Assembly: GCA_002371265.1 (NCBI GenBank)
Contig: DFGT01000031.1
Coordinates: forward strand, 124,001-188,000
Reading direction: 5' to 3'
DNA from: Bacteroidales bacterium UBA3743
GTDB lineage: Bacteria; Bacteroidota; Bacteroidia; Bacteroidales; Paludibacteraceae
Length of the DNA stretch: 64,000 bases
Below, piece by piece: positions 25,122-34,845 of this stretch. Each line of letters begins with the position of its first letter. Position 1 is the stretch's first letter. The notes under the pieces were generated by a model. That model searched no databases, was not told where the DNA came from, and saw only the letters and a list, made by a program, of their open reading frames with translations. The position numbers and the translations under genes are program-made.

Positions 25122-28100
25122 CTATTCAATCACTATTCTCCAGCATTTTGCTTCTATTTTCACTAAGTATATTCCTGGAGCAGGCATAGTCATATTAAAC
25201 AAATCTGAATCTGCCTTTTTGTTTTCGACCAAATTACCCAAAATTGAATATACTCGTATATCACTATTTTTAGCATTCTGGACAATGATATTTTTTCCTT
25301 TCGAAAATACTTGTTTAACATTTTGAACAAATATAGGGTTCACTACATTTGTACCTGAACAAACAATACTTCCATTCGCCGACCGTGGGGTAGAGGTGAC
25401 AATCTCTTTACCATCATCATCTGTACATTTCGCAAATAGTCTCATAGAAGATGAACCATCCGAATCTCTACCATACGACTCGTCTGGATTATGTGGAGTA
25501 GTGATTATACTACTTAATTCAACTTCTCTGTCAAGATAATGACTGCGAAGGATGATTGTTTCAGGAACCGACGCACTTAACTTAAAATTCAAGTGTATTG
25601 GACCAAGATCAGGATTTTTGTCTGCCCATAAAAGTCGATAACCATAAGCAGGAACAATAACTGTGTCATTAGAAGGAATTGTACATTTTACTGCTTTTGT
25701 CACATTCTCAACTATCATTCCTGCAATATCTACATCTTGTCCACTACCATTGTAAAGTTCAATCCAATCAGAAGAGTTTCCATTTTCATCAAATATAGAT
25801 TGATTTGACGAACATATCTCATTCAAATATAAGTTTTCTGGAAGTTTACAATCAGGATCATGCTCAAAATATATGCTTATTTTGAGTTCATCCGATTCTG
25901 CAACCGTCGTCAAGTACGTTTCAATATATTTGCTTCCGTTGCTATTTTTAACTGCCTCATTATTAATCTCCCATCTCGATATTTTGTATCCATAAGGCAT
26001 TATAGGTTCTACCTTTACACGCTCATTGGAATAGCGCGACGTGTTATATTTGGCTCCGTTAAATTCTCTTTTATTAAGTAGAAAACTGAAATTTGGGTTC
26101 TCTCCCTCTGGAAATACCGCTCTTATTTTTACACTAACAAAGTCATCCCCTAAACCGAACTCTTTCTTCAGTTGATCGATAACATATTTTTTTCTTTCCT
26201 TTGCAAATGATCGCATAGCTTCGATTTCACTGTGATATGTATCAAAATTACCCGGACAACTTAATAAGTCGCTATGCTTGATGGTCGCACACATTTCAAA
26301 ATCTGTCATTTCCCATAGAGAGTCTATTTTAGTGTCTATCCTTTCATCTGTAAACTGATTTTCAATTCTATCCAAATATTGATCAAGGAATCTCCAGCGG
26401 AAATCTTCATTCTTCATACATGACTGCATTAAGATTAAAGGTGTATTCGACGGAGTTTTAATTGGTTTCGTGGTGAAATCAAGCATACAAGTATCCAAAG
26501 CCGATGATCTTGGAGACAGTCCAAAATCGGTATCGTATAATATCCAACGGAATCTTCCGCCATCATGCTTTCTCCATATTTTTATGTTGTTGGTAACCCA
26601 ATCTGTATTACCTATATATTGCTGCAAAACTTGATAATCTATATATTCGTCAATATCCATATGGGTATTGAGTTTGTCATAAAAATCAGGATCTGAATAG
26701 CTTTTACTAACATAATCTATCATGTTGTCATATGCATCTCGCGTTCCCTTTTCGCATACGTAAGATCCGCTACAACAAAGCATGTCTATTTCATCTTCAT
26801 CAAGTCCATAATTATGGTAGACATAATCCTCATCTGTTCTTTCTGTAAGAATCATCATTCCATAGAACTCCCCATTAAGATAGAAAGACACTGGTTGCGC
26901 CTCTTGTTTGTCAATATTCATGCCATTGGCAAGGCCTTGCATAAACATATCTCTCCAACGTGGTTGCACATACGCATAGCCATTTCCTCCATTGCGTAAA
27001 GCGAGACTTTTATACTTTTTATAGGAACGGTTTTTGAAAAAAGCATTATAGTCCATCCTGTTTTTCCCAGAACGTTTGTTTGCTTTGATCTTCAGGCTTT
27101 TTCCAACATGTATTCTTGTACAACCTCCATATACACCTATCTCCACCTCTTGGTTATCGACCACCTTTCCGTTCAATATATATTCAAAATTTGCCGAACG
27201 AGACCAATCTTGGTTGTAGTTTGCAACAGGAGTGCATGAAACTTTAACTCCGTTTTTTCCTTCTACATAGATTCCTAACATATCATCATAGATATCCTTG
27301 TTGTTGGCAGCAATAGAAACAACCGGAAGTCTTTCTTCAGTGTTTTTGCAAGCATTGTGATATTTGTCTGGGAAAATATAGCTTCCTGTCAAAATCTCGC
27401 TGAAAAGCATTCCGTCTTTATATGCTCTGGCTCGCAAAACTGTCGTCTTGTCTATTCCAATAGCACCATTATAAACTTCTCCTTCTTCCATAGTTGGAGT
27501 GTCTCCATTCAAAGTATAATAAATCTTTGCACCATCTGTCTCACATTGTAGCTCGACATTCAATGCATTTTCATACAACCCTGGATTGCCTGATTTGAAT
27601 GAAGGAGACGCAACACGATTTGATATTGCGGTGATTAATTTATCGTTCTCTTTTCCAGGAGTCGGTATCATAAAACCTTCCTGACAATATGAAATGTGAG
27701 GATACTGGTTTGGATAAGTCAACTCAATTTTTTTTCCGTCTTTCTCAAAACATATTGAGCCCTCGTCAGTAGATAATTTTTTTCCTACTCTTCCAACATA
27801 ATTATATTGCATTTTTGATGCAGATTGACTGCTTGTTTCAGTCTTTCCGAAAAACAAAAGAGAATATCCGTACGGCAAGACATGCGTAGAATCTAATTTG
27901 ACACTCCAATTTTCACTGCCTTCCTTAACGTTTGTTACAGTCCAACCCTTAAGATCAATGCTACTACCATCATTATAGAATTCGATATAGCCATCATAAT
28001 TATATTTGTCACTAACAATAGTAGACACATTGTTAGTCATGATCTCCGTGATGCGGACTTCAGCATCTGCACCTGAAAACCATGACAAACATAGCAATAT

Positions 28101-28127
28101 CTTTAATAAATTCTTTCTACTCATCAT
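25122..28127 (-). CDS. Secreted CotH-kinase-like protein with two lamin-tail domains and T9SS tail
   Basis: 1001 residues. Signal peptide 1-22. Residues about 24-150 and 795-920 are lamin-tail-type beta-sandwiches (IEFYNDGSSIDLKGWTV; WIELYNGSGQDVDIAGMIV). About 175-250 is a chitobiase C-terminal-like domain (YYTLNGDTPT). About 265-640 is a CotH domain (spore-coat kinase family) with LRNGGNG, YGMMILTERTDEDYV and ILYDTDFGL. The last 70 residues look like a T9SS sorting tail (YSILGNLVENKKAD...PGIYLVKIE). CotH homologues in non-spore-formers are of unknown function. Its place between a glycosyltransferase and the Wzc-like gene suggests a surface role connected with the polysaccharide. Confidence 0.87.
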   Translation of the reverse strand: MMSRKNLLKILLCLSWFSGADAEVRITEIMTNNVSTIVSDKYNYDGYIEFYNDGSSIDLKGWTVTNVKEGSENWSVKLDSTHVLPYGYSLLFFGKTETSSQSASKMQYNYVGRVGKKLSTDEGSICFEKDGKKIELTYPNQYPHISYCQEGFMIPTPGKENDKLITAISNRVASPSFKSGNPGLYENALNVELQCETDGAKIYYTLNGDTPTMEEGEVYNGAIGIDKTTVLRARAYKDGMLFSEILTGSYIFPDKYHNACKNTEERLPVVSIAANNKDIYDDMLGIYVEGKNGVKVSCTPVANYNQDWSRSANFEYILNGKVVDNQEVEIGVYGGCTRIHVGKSLKIKANKRSGKNRMDYNAFFKNRSYKKYKSLALRNGGNGYAYVQPRWRDMFMQGLANGMNIDKQEAQPVSFYLNGEFYGMMILTERTDEDYVYHNYGLDEDEIDMLCCSGSYVCEKGTRDAYDNMIDYVSKSYSDPDFYDKLNTHMDIDEYIDYQVLQQYIGNTDWVTNNIKIWRKHDGGRFRWILYDTDFGLSPRSSALDTCMLDFTTKPIKTPSNTPLILMQSCMKNEDFRWRFLDQYLDRIENQFTDERIDTKIDSLWEMTDFEMCATIKHSDLLSCPGNFDTYHSEIEAMRSFAKERKKYVIDQLKKEFGLGDDFVSVKIRAVFPEGENPNFSFLLNKREFNGAKYNTSRYSNERVKVEPIMPYGYKISRWEINNEAVKNSNGSKYIETYLTTVAESDELKISIYFEHDPDCKLPENLYLNEICSSNQSIFDENGNSSDWIELYNGSGQDVDIAGMIVENVTKAVKCTIPSNDTVIVPAYGYRLLWADKNPDLGPIHLNFKLSASVPETIILRSHYLDREVELSSIITTPHNPDESYGRDSDGSSSMRLFAKCTDDDGKEIVTSTPRSANGSIVCSGTNVVNPIFVQNVKQVFSKGKNIIVQNAKNSDIRVYSILGNLVENKKADSDLFNMTMPAPGIYLVKIEAKCWRIVIE

Positions 28128-28246
28128 ACATTCGCATTTTAAAATACAAAATTAAAACTTTTTCACAAATGTTTCACAAGTCATGTATGATAATTTCAAA
28201 CACATTAACTGCTTTATAATAACATTCTCGTAAACAGCATAATATT

Positions 28247-29287
28247 CTATAGTTTAAGCAAGGATAATATCTGTTTTCCAACAGTTTCCGCAGAATATTC
28301 CTTTGCCTTTTTCAGACAATTTTTCTTCATATTGATCAACATTGATGGATTCTTCTGAATTTTACGTAGCGTCGCAAGCAATTCCTCGTAATCGCACTGT
28401 GTATAACCGACTCCTGTTTTACCTTCTTCAACAAAATCAGAAAAGCTATTCCATTTCGCAGATATAACAGGCAGACCCGCAGAATATGCGTCAATCAATG
28501 TGCCGGGCAGACCCTCCGTAGGATATTTTGTAGGAAACATAAGTGCATCATACTCACGCAGGACTTCTGTACTCTTACTCGCATCTACACATCCACAATA
28601 TCGTATATTTTCTGGAAAATGTTTCTGCAGTTCTGAAAAGTGTTCCGTATAAGAAGAATCTATCTGGCCATATATATCCAAAGAGAAAAAGCTTGAATCC
28701 GTGTTTGTTGTTTCTGTCACAGATTTTACAGCGTCGTCTATACCTTTCATTTCTGTTATTCGTGAAAAAACACATAGACGAATCGGCAAAGAGATTTCCA
28801 TATTCAACTCTTCTTCCTTTAGAATATAAAGATTTTTAAAATTTGGTACAACTGTGAGATTATTAAACCCCTTTTCTTCCAAAGCTTTTTTCATCACTGT
28901 CGTCTCTACCCAAATTTGATCAAATCTTTTTAGTATTGCTTTCAAATAAGAATATTTCTCAATATAACCAGAAAGCCATCCTCCAATCACATCATAAACA
29001 AGTTTTGTGTCCTTTCCTCGGAATAGAATGCAGAGTAATGGAAATAGCAATAACGAGCCATGAGCCGGAAGTATTATTACATTATCACTATTTCTACAAA
29101 GCTTAAAAAAATTCCAAAAAAAAGAGACTGGAGACCTTCGCATACCCTGCATGTCTAATCCTCCGATTTCATCACCGGAAAGATGATCATAAAGCACAGA
29201 AATCAACTGTTTTGTCTTGACTGTTTGACCATCATAAAGAGGTTTTTGCTTAGCTAAATATCCTATTATCGAAACCTTATATCTCAT
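28247..29287 (-). CDS. Family 4 (GT-B) glycosyltransferase
   Basis: 346 residues. It has a GT-B fold with the C-terminal GT1/GT4 domain: LCVFSRITEMKGIDDAV, then EYDALMFPTKYPTEGLPGTLIDAYSAGLPVIS, the usual nucleotide-sugar site with its two Glu residues replaced in part. Donor and acceptor unknown. The start shares one base with the stop of the upstream glycosyltransferase, so the two are translationally coupled. Confidence 0.88.
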   Translation of the reverse strand: MRYKVSIIGYLAKQKPLYDGQTVKTKQLISVLYDHLSGDEIGGLDMQGMRRSPVSFFWNFFKLCRNSDNVIILPAHGSLLLFPLLCILFRGKDTKLVYDVIGGWLSGYIEKYSYLKAILKRFDQIWVETTVMKKALEEKGFNNLTVVPNFKNLYILKEEELNMEISLPIRLCVFSRITEMKGIDDAVKSVTETTNTDSSFFSLDIYGQIDSSYTEHFSELQKHFPENIRYCGCVDASKSTEVLREYDALMFPTKYPTEGLPGTLIDAYSAGLPVISAKWNSFSDFVEEGKTGVGYTQCDYEELLATLRKIQKNPSMLINMKKNCLKKAKEYSAETVGKQILSLLKL

Positions 29288-30384
29288 TACATTTTTGTTT
29301 TGTTATACAACTCCATATATTTACTTGCACATTCACGCATTGTAAATGGTTCGTAAGCTTTCAGTACCGATTTCTTCATTAATTGGCTATCATTCTCGCT
29401 TAACATTAAAAACTTCTTCATCGCTTCATAAAACGAATCCTCCGAAATATCGTCTGCCAAAAAACCATTCTCACCATTTTTTACAACATTTACAATTCCT
29501 CCGACCGGTGTACATACAGGAATTGCACCAACCCCCATTGCCTCAATCAATGAAATAGGCATGCCCTCATAAGTGGAACATAAACAAAATGCATCTGCAG
29601 CCATTAAATACTCTAATGGATTTTTCTTTTCCCCAAGTATATGACAAACACGGCAATTAGCAATTCTAACACCGTTTAAAATCTTTTCATCTGTCCTTCC
29701 TATTAATAAAACAATAAAATCAAAACCTTCATCATACAATCTCTTTGCCACTCTTGCCATAAGATCTTGTCTTTTTACTTCGGTATAACGAGCCAAATGA
29801 ACAAGAACCTTTGTCGCTGGAGTCTTTTTAAACTCATTTATTTCCTGTTTTACACTATCACTGATTTGTAACGATTCGGGGATATCTCGTCCATTAAAAA
29901 TCATTGGAGCAGTTTGTCCATAATATTTTTCAAAAGAAGCAAGACTTTCCAGTGAAATAGTTATAGGAGTGACCTTACCTGTCTTAAAAAAAAGTTTTCT
30001 TAATATACCGCCAACTGTACCTCCAGCCTCTACTTCTGCAGTATTATGAACTGTATGAAAAAATTTCGCTTTTATTGTGAGTACCGATAAAGGCATATAC
30101 AATATTGCTCTTAAATGGGTGTTCACTATGTCTGGAGCGATTTCTTGTATTACTTTTCGCAATCTAAACGCAAGTGTGAAGTCAAGACCGATTTTTTTAT
30201 TCAAACTTATTAACTTTACCTTGTCAGACAACTCGTCTTTATAAAACCCAAAATGCTCATTCAAAGGGAAAAAAACAATAAGGGAAACATCATGTCCTTG
30301 CAAAGCAAGAGCATTACATAAGTCTATTGTGAAACGTTCTCCTCCCCCCGAGGCTAACTGCGGAATTACATTTATTATTTTCAT
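29287..30384 (-). CDS. Family 4 (GT-B) glycosyltransferase
   Basis: 365 residues. N-terminal IIPQLASGGGERFTIDLCNAL and C-terminal ADAFCLCSTYEGMPISLIEAMGVGAIPVCTPVGG are typical of GT4 enzymes, with the E-x7-E motif in EGMPISLIE. It likely adds one sugar of the exopolysaccharide repeat on the cytoplasmic face. The 238 bp before it (30385-30622) contain no recognisable feature. Confidence 0.9.
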   Translation of the reverse strand: MKIINVIPQLASGGGERFTIDLCNALALQGHDVSLIVFFPLNEHFGFYKDELSDKVKLISLNKKIGLDFTLAFRLRKVIQEIAPDIVNTHLRAILYMPLSVLTIKAKFFHTVHNTAEVEAGGTVGGILRKLFFKTGKVTPITISLESLASFEKYYGQTAPMIFNGRDIPESLQISDSVKQEINEFKKTPATKVLVHLARYTEVKRQDLMARVAKRLYDEGFDFIVLLIGRTDEKILNGVRIANCRVCHILGEKKNPLEYLMAADAFCLCSTYEGMPISLIEAMGVGAIPVCTPVGGIVNVVKNGENGFLADDISEDSFYEAMKKFLMLSENDSQLMKKSVLKAYEPFTMRECASKYMELYNKTKM

Positions 30385-30622
30385 TTGTCCATAATTATTA
30401 AATCTTTTACTTTCTCGTTGCAGTAGAATTTCTATATTATGATTTGGTTTTCATACGTCAATCTATAAATCGGCAAAGAGAATCGTCAAATACGATACAT
30501 CTATAAATGATACAAAAATAAGATATAGCCGTATATTTTATATCCATACTTGCATTTAATCCACTTTTTTAATAAAAAAGAATCACTTTAAATATGCTGA
30601 AATCTATTGCTGGGACATAAGT

Positions 30623-31714
30623 TTATAGTTTTTCCGCAATATATTTAAGAAACTTTTCTGGCGTAATCTGATCCTTGAATGGATTTGGCTTACATTCAAA
30701 ATTTCTGATTTTCTCAACATCGATATTTCCATTTTCTGAAATCACTGAAATATAGTCAGGATTGTAAAATTTAGACTCAACAATTGATAGGTTGTTAGTT
30801 AGCAACATCCTACCATATGTGATAGCTTCCCATGTCCGTAAGGTTTCTCCTTTTGCTCCCTTTTGCATGATTTCCAATACACATTTTGAATGCTGTACAA
30901 ATTGGACACACTTTTCGTACGACAACCATACGTCATCTGAATAATGAATTCCACGACGTTCTTGTTTATAAGGAGGTTTAGCATCCATTACGTAAAAATA
31001 ACAAGTCAACCCTGCTTTTTCTAAAATATCATAAGTTTCTAGAATGGTTTTCATTCGATTCTTGGCTCCTCCTACAAAAAATACATCCGTCATCGGTGTG
31101 TCATTCGGTTTGTTTATTTTAGTCTCTGAGTAGACGGTTGGATGATATAACATATTGTATTTATCTGCATCATCCTTATCATAAGTCACCAAAATGTCAA
31201 ACATATGTCTAATTGAATCTGGTTTTGCATTTTCCGGATATGTCACAACAATGTCGATGTAATTTCCGACCAACCTGCATCCTTTATATTTTTTTCTTAG
31301 CCACATTGCATAACCTCTCATAAAATCATACTGCATCCATTTGGCATCGAATATAAATACAATGGGTTTGCTTGCGTCACCAAAATCATTCTTAAAATAA
31401 GAGTTGTACCATAACGACTTGAACGGCAGACTAAAATATTTGTTAGTCGTCTTGGAATGTTGAAGCCTAAATAGTATCCTCAAAAACCTGTTCCTAGGAT
31501 AGAATCCTAATATCGTCTTGACATTCTTACGTTTGGCAACTTCTGCGTATATAATTTTATTGAACTCAAAAAAAGCTTCTAAAAAGAAGACAAAATTATA
31601 TTTATCCATAATCTCAAAAAACTTTTTACAAATAGTAATATGCATTCTCCCCAATACAAAAAATTTATAAAAGGCTGCATTGAGTTGTCGACATATAACC
31701 TTACAAAAATGCAC
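30623..31714 (-). CDS. Putative glycosyltransferase of the polysaccharide locus
   Basis: Up to 363 residues. The C-terminal half (DVFFVGGAKNRMKTILETYDIL, SKCVLEIMQKGAKGETLRTWEAITYGRMLLTNN) resembles Bacteroidales glycosyltransferases of the CgeB/GT-B type. The annotated ATG overlaps the end of the upstream GT2 gene by 14 bp. In-frame ATGs at 31645 and 31609 are alternative starts, and the latter (MDKYNFVFFLEAFFEF) looks plausible. Sugar specificity unknown. Confidence 0.72.
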   Translation of the reverse strand: MHFCKVICRQLNAAFYKFFVLGRMHITICKKFFEIMDKYNFVFFLEAFFEFNKIIYAEVAKRKNVKTILGFYPRNRFLRILFRLQHSKTTNKYFSLPFKSLWYNSYFKNDFGDASKPIVFIFDAKWMQYDFMRGYAMWLRKKYKGCRLVGNYIDIVVTYPENAKPDSIRHMFDILVTYDKDDADKYNMLYHPTVYSETKINKPNDTPMTDVFFVGGAKNRMKTILETYDILEKAGLTCYFYVMDAKPPYKQERRGIHYSDDVWLSYEKCVQFVQHSKCVLEIMQKGAKGETLRTWEAITYGRMLLTNNLSIVESKFYNPDYISVISENGNIDVEKIRNFECKPNPFKDQITPEKFLKYIAEKL

Positions 31715-32846
31715 ACTCTCTACGATAAATATTAAAATCTTTATTCCTTAGACTTTTATTTAGATTCAAGTATCTAGAGTCTGACAAAGATGATTCTGAA
31801 AAATATTTGTTGTACAAATCACATGTCAATATGAAAATTGCCGACTCATATTCTAACCCTAATGCAAAAGTACGTTGCCAATTTATCGAAATCTGATTAA
31901 GCATCATCTCTACAGGATAATAGAAGTCGATGCCTTTATCTTTCAACTTTTGTTGATCGTCAAGCATTGCTCTTGTGACATAAAAAGTGTCTATAGATTT
32001 TGGATTCCCGTAAATAGAATTAGTTATGCTGCCTGGGTTTGTTGTTGTGTAATAATAAACAATACTCGGTATTGTCACCAGTCGTTTTGCTATTGGAACA
32101 AGCAACATGGCTCCATTTGTGTCTTCAAACCAATATTTTTCAGGGAAGCATATATTCTTAAAAATCTCAGACTTGTACACTTTTCCCCACGGAAACCCCT
32201 TCATTTCAGGAGGCGTTGCATTCGAGTTTAATTTGCAAATACAACTAGAAGTTTTCTTTCCTTCCATAGTTACGTTCTCATACGAACCTTGCACAATATC
32301 TGCGTTATACCTAATAGCGGCATCCAGCATCGCTTCTATTGAGCCTTGAGGCAGTTGATCGTCAGAATCTATAAATGTAATATATTTTGCAAAGATTTCT
32401 TCCAATGCAGTGTTTCGTGCACCTGAAAGACCCTTATTTTCCTGCGTATAAACGATCACTCTGTCATCCGACTCATATTCACGTAGTATTTCCCCACTTC
32501 TGTCTGGAGAACCATCGTTCACAACAGCTATTTTAAAACTATATTGAGTTTTCTGATTTAATACAGAATCTATACATTTTCTTAGAAATCTTTCCGTTTT
32601 ATACACTGGAATTATAATCTGAAGATCAACGTCTTGAGAGACTATTTTGTTATTCCGTATTGCAGAACTTTTTGCATCACAATATTTTTCAGCAAGTATT
32701 TTTTCTGATTTCTCTATCGACATGGGAATAAAAGACTCTCCTTTTGAAAATAGTTCGAACAATAGGTTTTGAATCCAACTACCACAATGTAACAGCAATA
32801 ATCCTTTATTTATTCTTCTTAACCTTAAAAATGTGCTTTTTTTCAT
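31701..32846 (-). CDS. Family 2 (GT-A) glycosyltransferase
   Basis: 381 residues. The catalytic domain begins near residue 70: IIIPVYKTERFLRKCIDSVL, then VVNDGSPDRSGEIL and the metal-binding region FIDSDDQLP. This is the classical GT2 pattern. The N-terminal 65 residues are extra. First glycosyltransferase of the minus-strand row; it lies after a strong terminator that ends the DUF4197 gene. Confidence 0.9.
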   Translation of the reverse strand: MKKSTFLRLRRINKGLLLLHCGSWIQNLLFELFSKGESFIPMSIEKSEKILAEKYCDAKSSAIRNNKIVSQDVDLQIIIPVYKTERFLRKCIDSVLNQKTQYSFKIAVVNDGSPDRSGEILREYESDDRVIVYTQENKGLSGARNTALEEIFAKYITFIDSDDQLPQGSIEAMLDAAIRYNADIVQGSYENVTMEGKKTSSCICKLNSNATPPEMKGFPWGKVYKSEIFKNICFPEKYWFEDTNGAMLLVPIAKRLVTIPSIVYYYTTTNPGSITNSIYGNPKSIDTFYVTRAMLDDQQKLKDKGIDFYYPVEMMLNQISINWQRTFALGLEYESAIFILTCDLYNKYFSESSLSDSRYLNLNKSLRNKDFNIYRRECAFL

Positions 32847-32877
32847 TTCAGTAACAAAATCAACTTTTTAATATAGA

Positions 32878-32918
32878 AAATAAAGAAAGGGTATCAATTC
32901 TCAAAACTTGATACCCTT
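32878..32918 (-). terminator. Intrinsic terminator of the DUF4197 gene
   Basis: Eleven-base perfect stem AAGGGTATCAA / TTGATACCCTT (32887-32897 and 32908-32918) with a ten-base loop. On the minus strand it is followed by CTTTCTTTATTTT. It separates the DUF4197 gene from the glycosyltransferase row. Confidence 0.85.
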
Positions 32919-32940
32919 CATTATAATCTGAGTCAAATGA

Positions 32941-33810
32941 CTATTTGTCGAGTCTTCCAAACACACTCTGAAGTACATCAGAAACACGAGCACTAGCATT
33001 GTGGCGGATATCATATTCCTTTTCTGAAACCTTGGTGAACAAACCATTCAATGCTTCTCCTGTAATGTAACCAGACAAATCTGGGTTTACCTGGTTGATA
33101 GTTCTTAATTTTTCAAAAATCTCATCAGGCACAACACCTAGTTTACGTACCATCTCGAGAGCCATCTTTGCTGTGTTGTTGTCAAGCAACTCCACAAGTT
33201 TATTGTTGTATGTGGCATATGTATTCCAAGCTGCAGTTGGTGTTACATTTGCCACCTTTATCGTATTAAGAGAATCTGTGATAGATGGGACAAAAGCATC
33301 TGTCAACTGATTGAAAGTGTTTTTATGAAGATATTGTGTGGCTGCATTGTCAGCGCCAAACAACAACTGTTCCGCATCAGCAAACGAAATATTTGTGATT
33401 GCATTTGTAAAAATATCGATAGATTTTGGAGCCGCGTTTTCTGCCGCACGGTTGAACAATTTAATGATTGTGTCAGAATCAGGAATTGACAACCCTGATG
33501 CATTTAGCATTGAATTGAACGTTGGATTGCTGGAAACTTGCTGCACGGCGTTAAAAGTCGTGATTGCCTCTTTAGGCAAACCAATACGAACAGCAGCGTC
33601 GGCTAAATAACCGTCTTCAGCACCAAGATTTTTTGCTGCTGTCTCAATTCCTACTTTAAGTGCAGCCTTTAAACCAGAACCTACATCAAATCCTCCACTT
33701 CCATTAGCACCACCAGCCATCGATTTGATTATCTCTTCAGCCTTACCGCTTTTAACAGCGTCTACAGCAACTTTGCCTACTGTAGACAAGATATCACCAA
33801 ATAATCCCAT
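32941..33810 (-). CDS. DUF4197 family protein
   Basis: 289 residues. The signature region ADAEQLLFGADNAATQYLHKNT and the following long helical segment match DUF4197, a family common in Proteobacteria and Bacteroidota with no known function. Family members often have a signal peptide; here the N-terminus (MGLFGDILSTVGKVAVDAVKSG) is amphipathic, so this one may be cytoplasmic or peripheral. It is flanked by a strong terminator and appears to be a separate unit inside the polysaccharide region. Confidence 0.85.
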   Translation of the reverse strand: MGLFGDILSTVGKVAVDAVKSGKAEEIIKSMAGGANGSGGFDVGSGLKAALKVGIETAAKNLGAEDGYLADAAVRIGLPKEAITTFNAVQQVSSNPTFNSMLNASGLSIPDSDTIIKLFNRAAENAAPKSIDIFTNAITNISFADAEQLLFGADNAATQYLHKNTFNQLTDAFVPSITDSLNTIKVANVTPTAAWNTYATYNNKLVELLDNNTAKMALEMVRKLGVVPDEIFEKLRTINQVNPDLSGYITGEALNGLFTKVSEKEYDIRHNASARVSDVLQSVFGRLDK

Positions 33811-33938
33811 AATGCTCTAAATTAATGTTTAAATTTTCAAAAATCAAAAATAATGTATTTTTGCAAAACTTCATCTTTATGCATGAAATATTAAACCATT
33901 ATCATATTCGTTTAAGTAAAATCTCAAAAAAATGTATT

Positions 33939-34844
33939 CTATTTCCACGGTTCCACATGTATACTGATAATTGTCTGATGTCCGAACCTTTCTTTCAAGG
34001 CTTTCTCTATTTGGTCTACCCTTTCATGAGATTCATACAGAGAAATATTTCCATCCATTCTCACATGCATTGTTATAGCATAGTTTACTCCAACCTGACG
34101 AGTACGCAGATTATGCATTTCCGTCACCCCTGGATAAGAATTAACAATTTCTTCGATCTCTTTTTCTACTTCAATTGGCAAACTGCTCTCAAGCAACTGG
34201 TTCACACTGCTTCTTATAAGCTGTATAGCCACCTTAAAAATAAAGAAACTCACTATTACAGCAGCTAAAGAATCAAGAATAGCCCATTGTGAACCAAGAA
34301 TACACGCTGCTCCAATACCAATCGCCGTCCCTACAGATGAAAGCGCATCACTACGATGATGCCATGCATTTGCAACTAATGCCTCGCTATTAAGATTCTT
34401 GCTTTTCTTAATGGTATACTGATAGATTCCCTCTTTCATAAGAATACTGGCTATAGCAGCTCCAAATGCAAACCATCCTGGGGAGACAAGATTCTCGTCA
34501 TTAATCAAAAAACCATATATTTTTACTAATCCGCTCCACAAGATACCGCCACCGACAAGGATCAACAGCAAACCAATAATTGTAGTGGCAAGCGTTTCGT
34601 ATTTGCCATGTCCAAACGCATGGTCCTTATCAGAGGGTTTACTACTTATCTTAAGCATCACAATAACAACAAAATCTGTAAGGAAATCACTAAGAGAATG
34701 GACACCATCCGCAATCATTGCCGCAGAATTTCCCAAAATTCCCGCTGCAAACTTCAACACAATAAGAATTGCATTTATCACCGTTCCTATCAGAGTCACT
34801 CTGACAATCTCACTTTGTCGATATTCTATCTCATTTTCCGCCAT
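33939..34844 (-). CDS. Cation diffusion facilitator (Zn/Fe/Mn-type efflux)
   Basis: 301 residues with about six membrane helices and a C-terminal cytoplasmic ferredoxin-like domain. The metal-site motifs of the CDF family are present: MIADGVHSLSDFLTD in helix 2 and WHHRSDALSS in helix 5 (H/D and D/D pairs). It exports divalent cations in exchange for protons; the exact metal cannot be told. Its start is one base after the stop of the EpsG-like gene, so it is likely co-translated with it. Confidence 0.92.
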   Translation of the reverse strand: MAENEIEYRQSEIVRVTLIGTVINAILIVLKFAAGILGNSAAMIADGVHSLSDFLTDFVVIVMLKISSKPSDKDHAFGHGKYETLATTIIGLLLILVGGGILWSGLVKIYGFLINDENLVSPGWFAFGAAIASILMKEGIYQYTIKKSKNLNSEALVANAWHHRSDALSSVGTAIGIGAACILGSQWAILDSLAAVIVSFFIFKVAIQLIRSSVNQLLESSLPIEVEKEIEEIVNSYPGVTEMHNLRTRQVGVNYAITMHVRMDGNISLYESHERVDQIEKALKERFGHQTIISIHVEPWK

Positions 34845-34845
34845 T

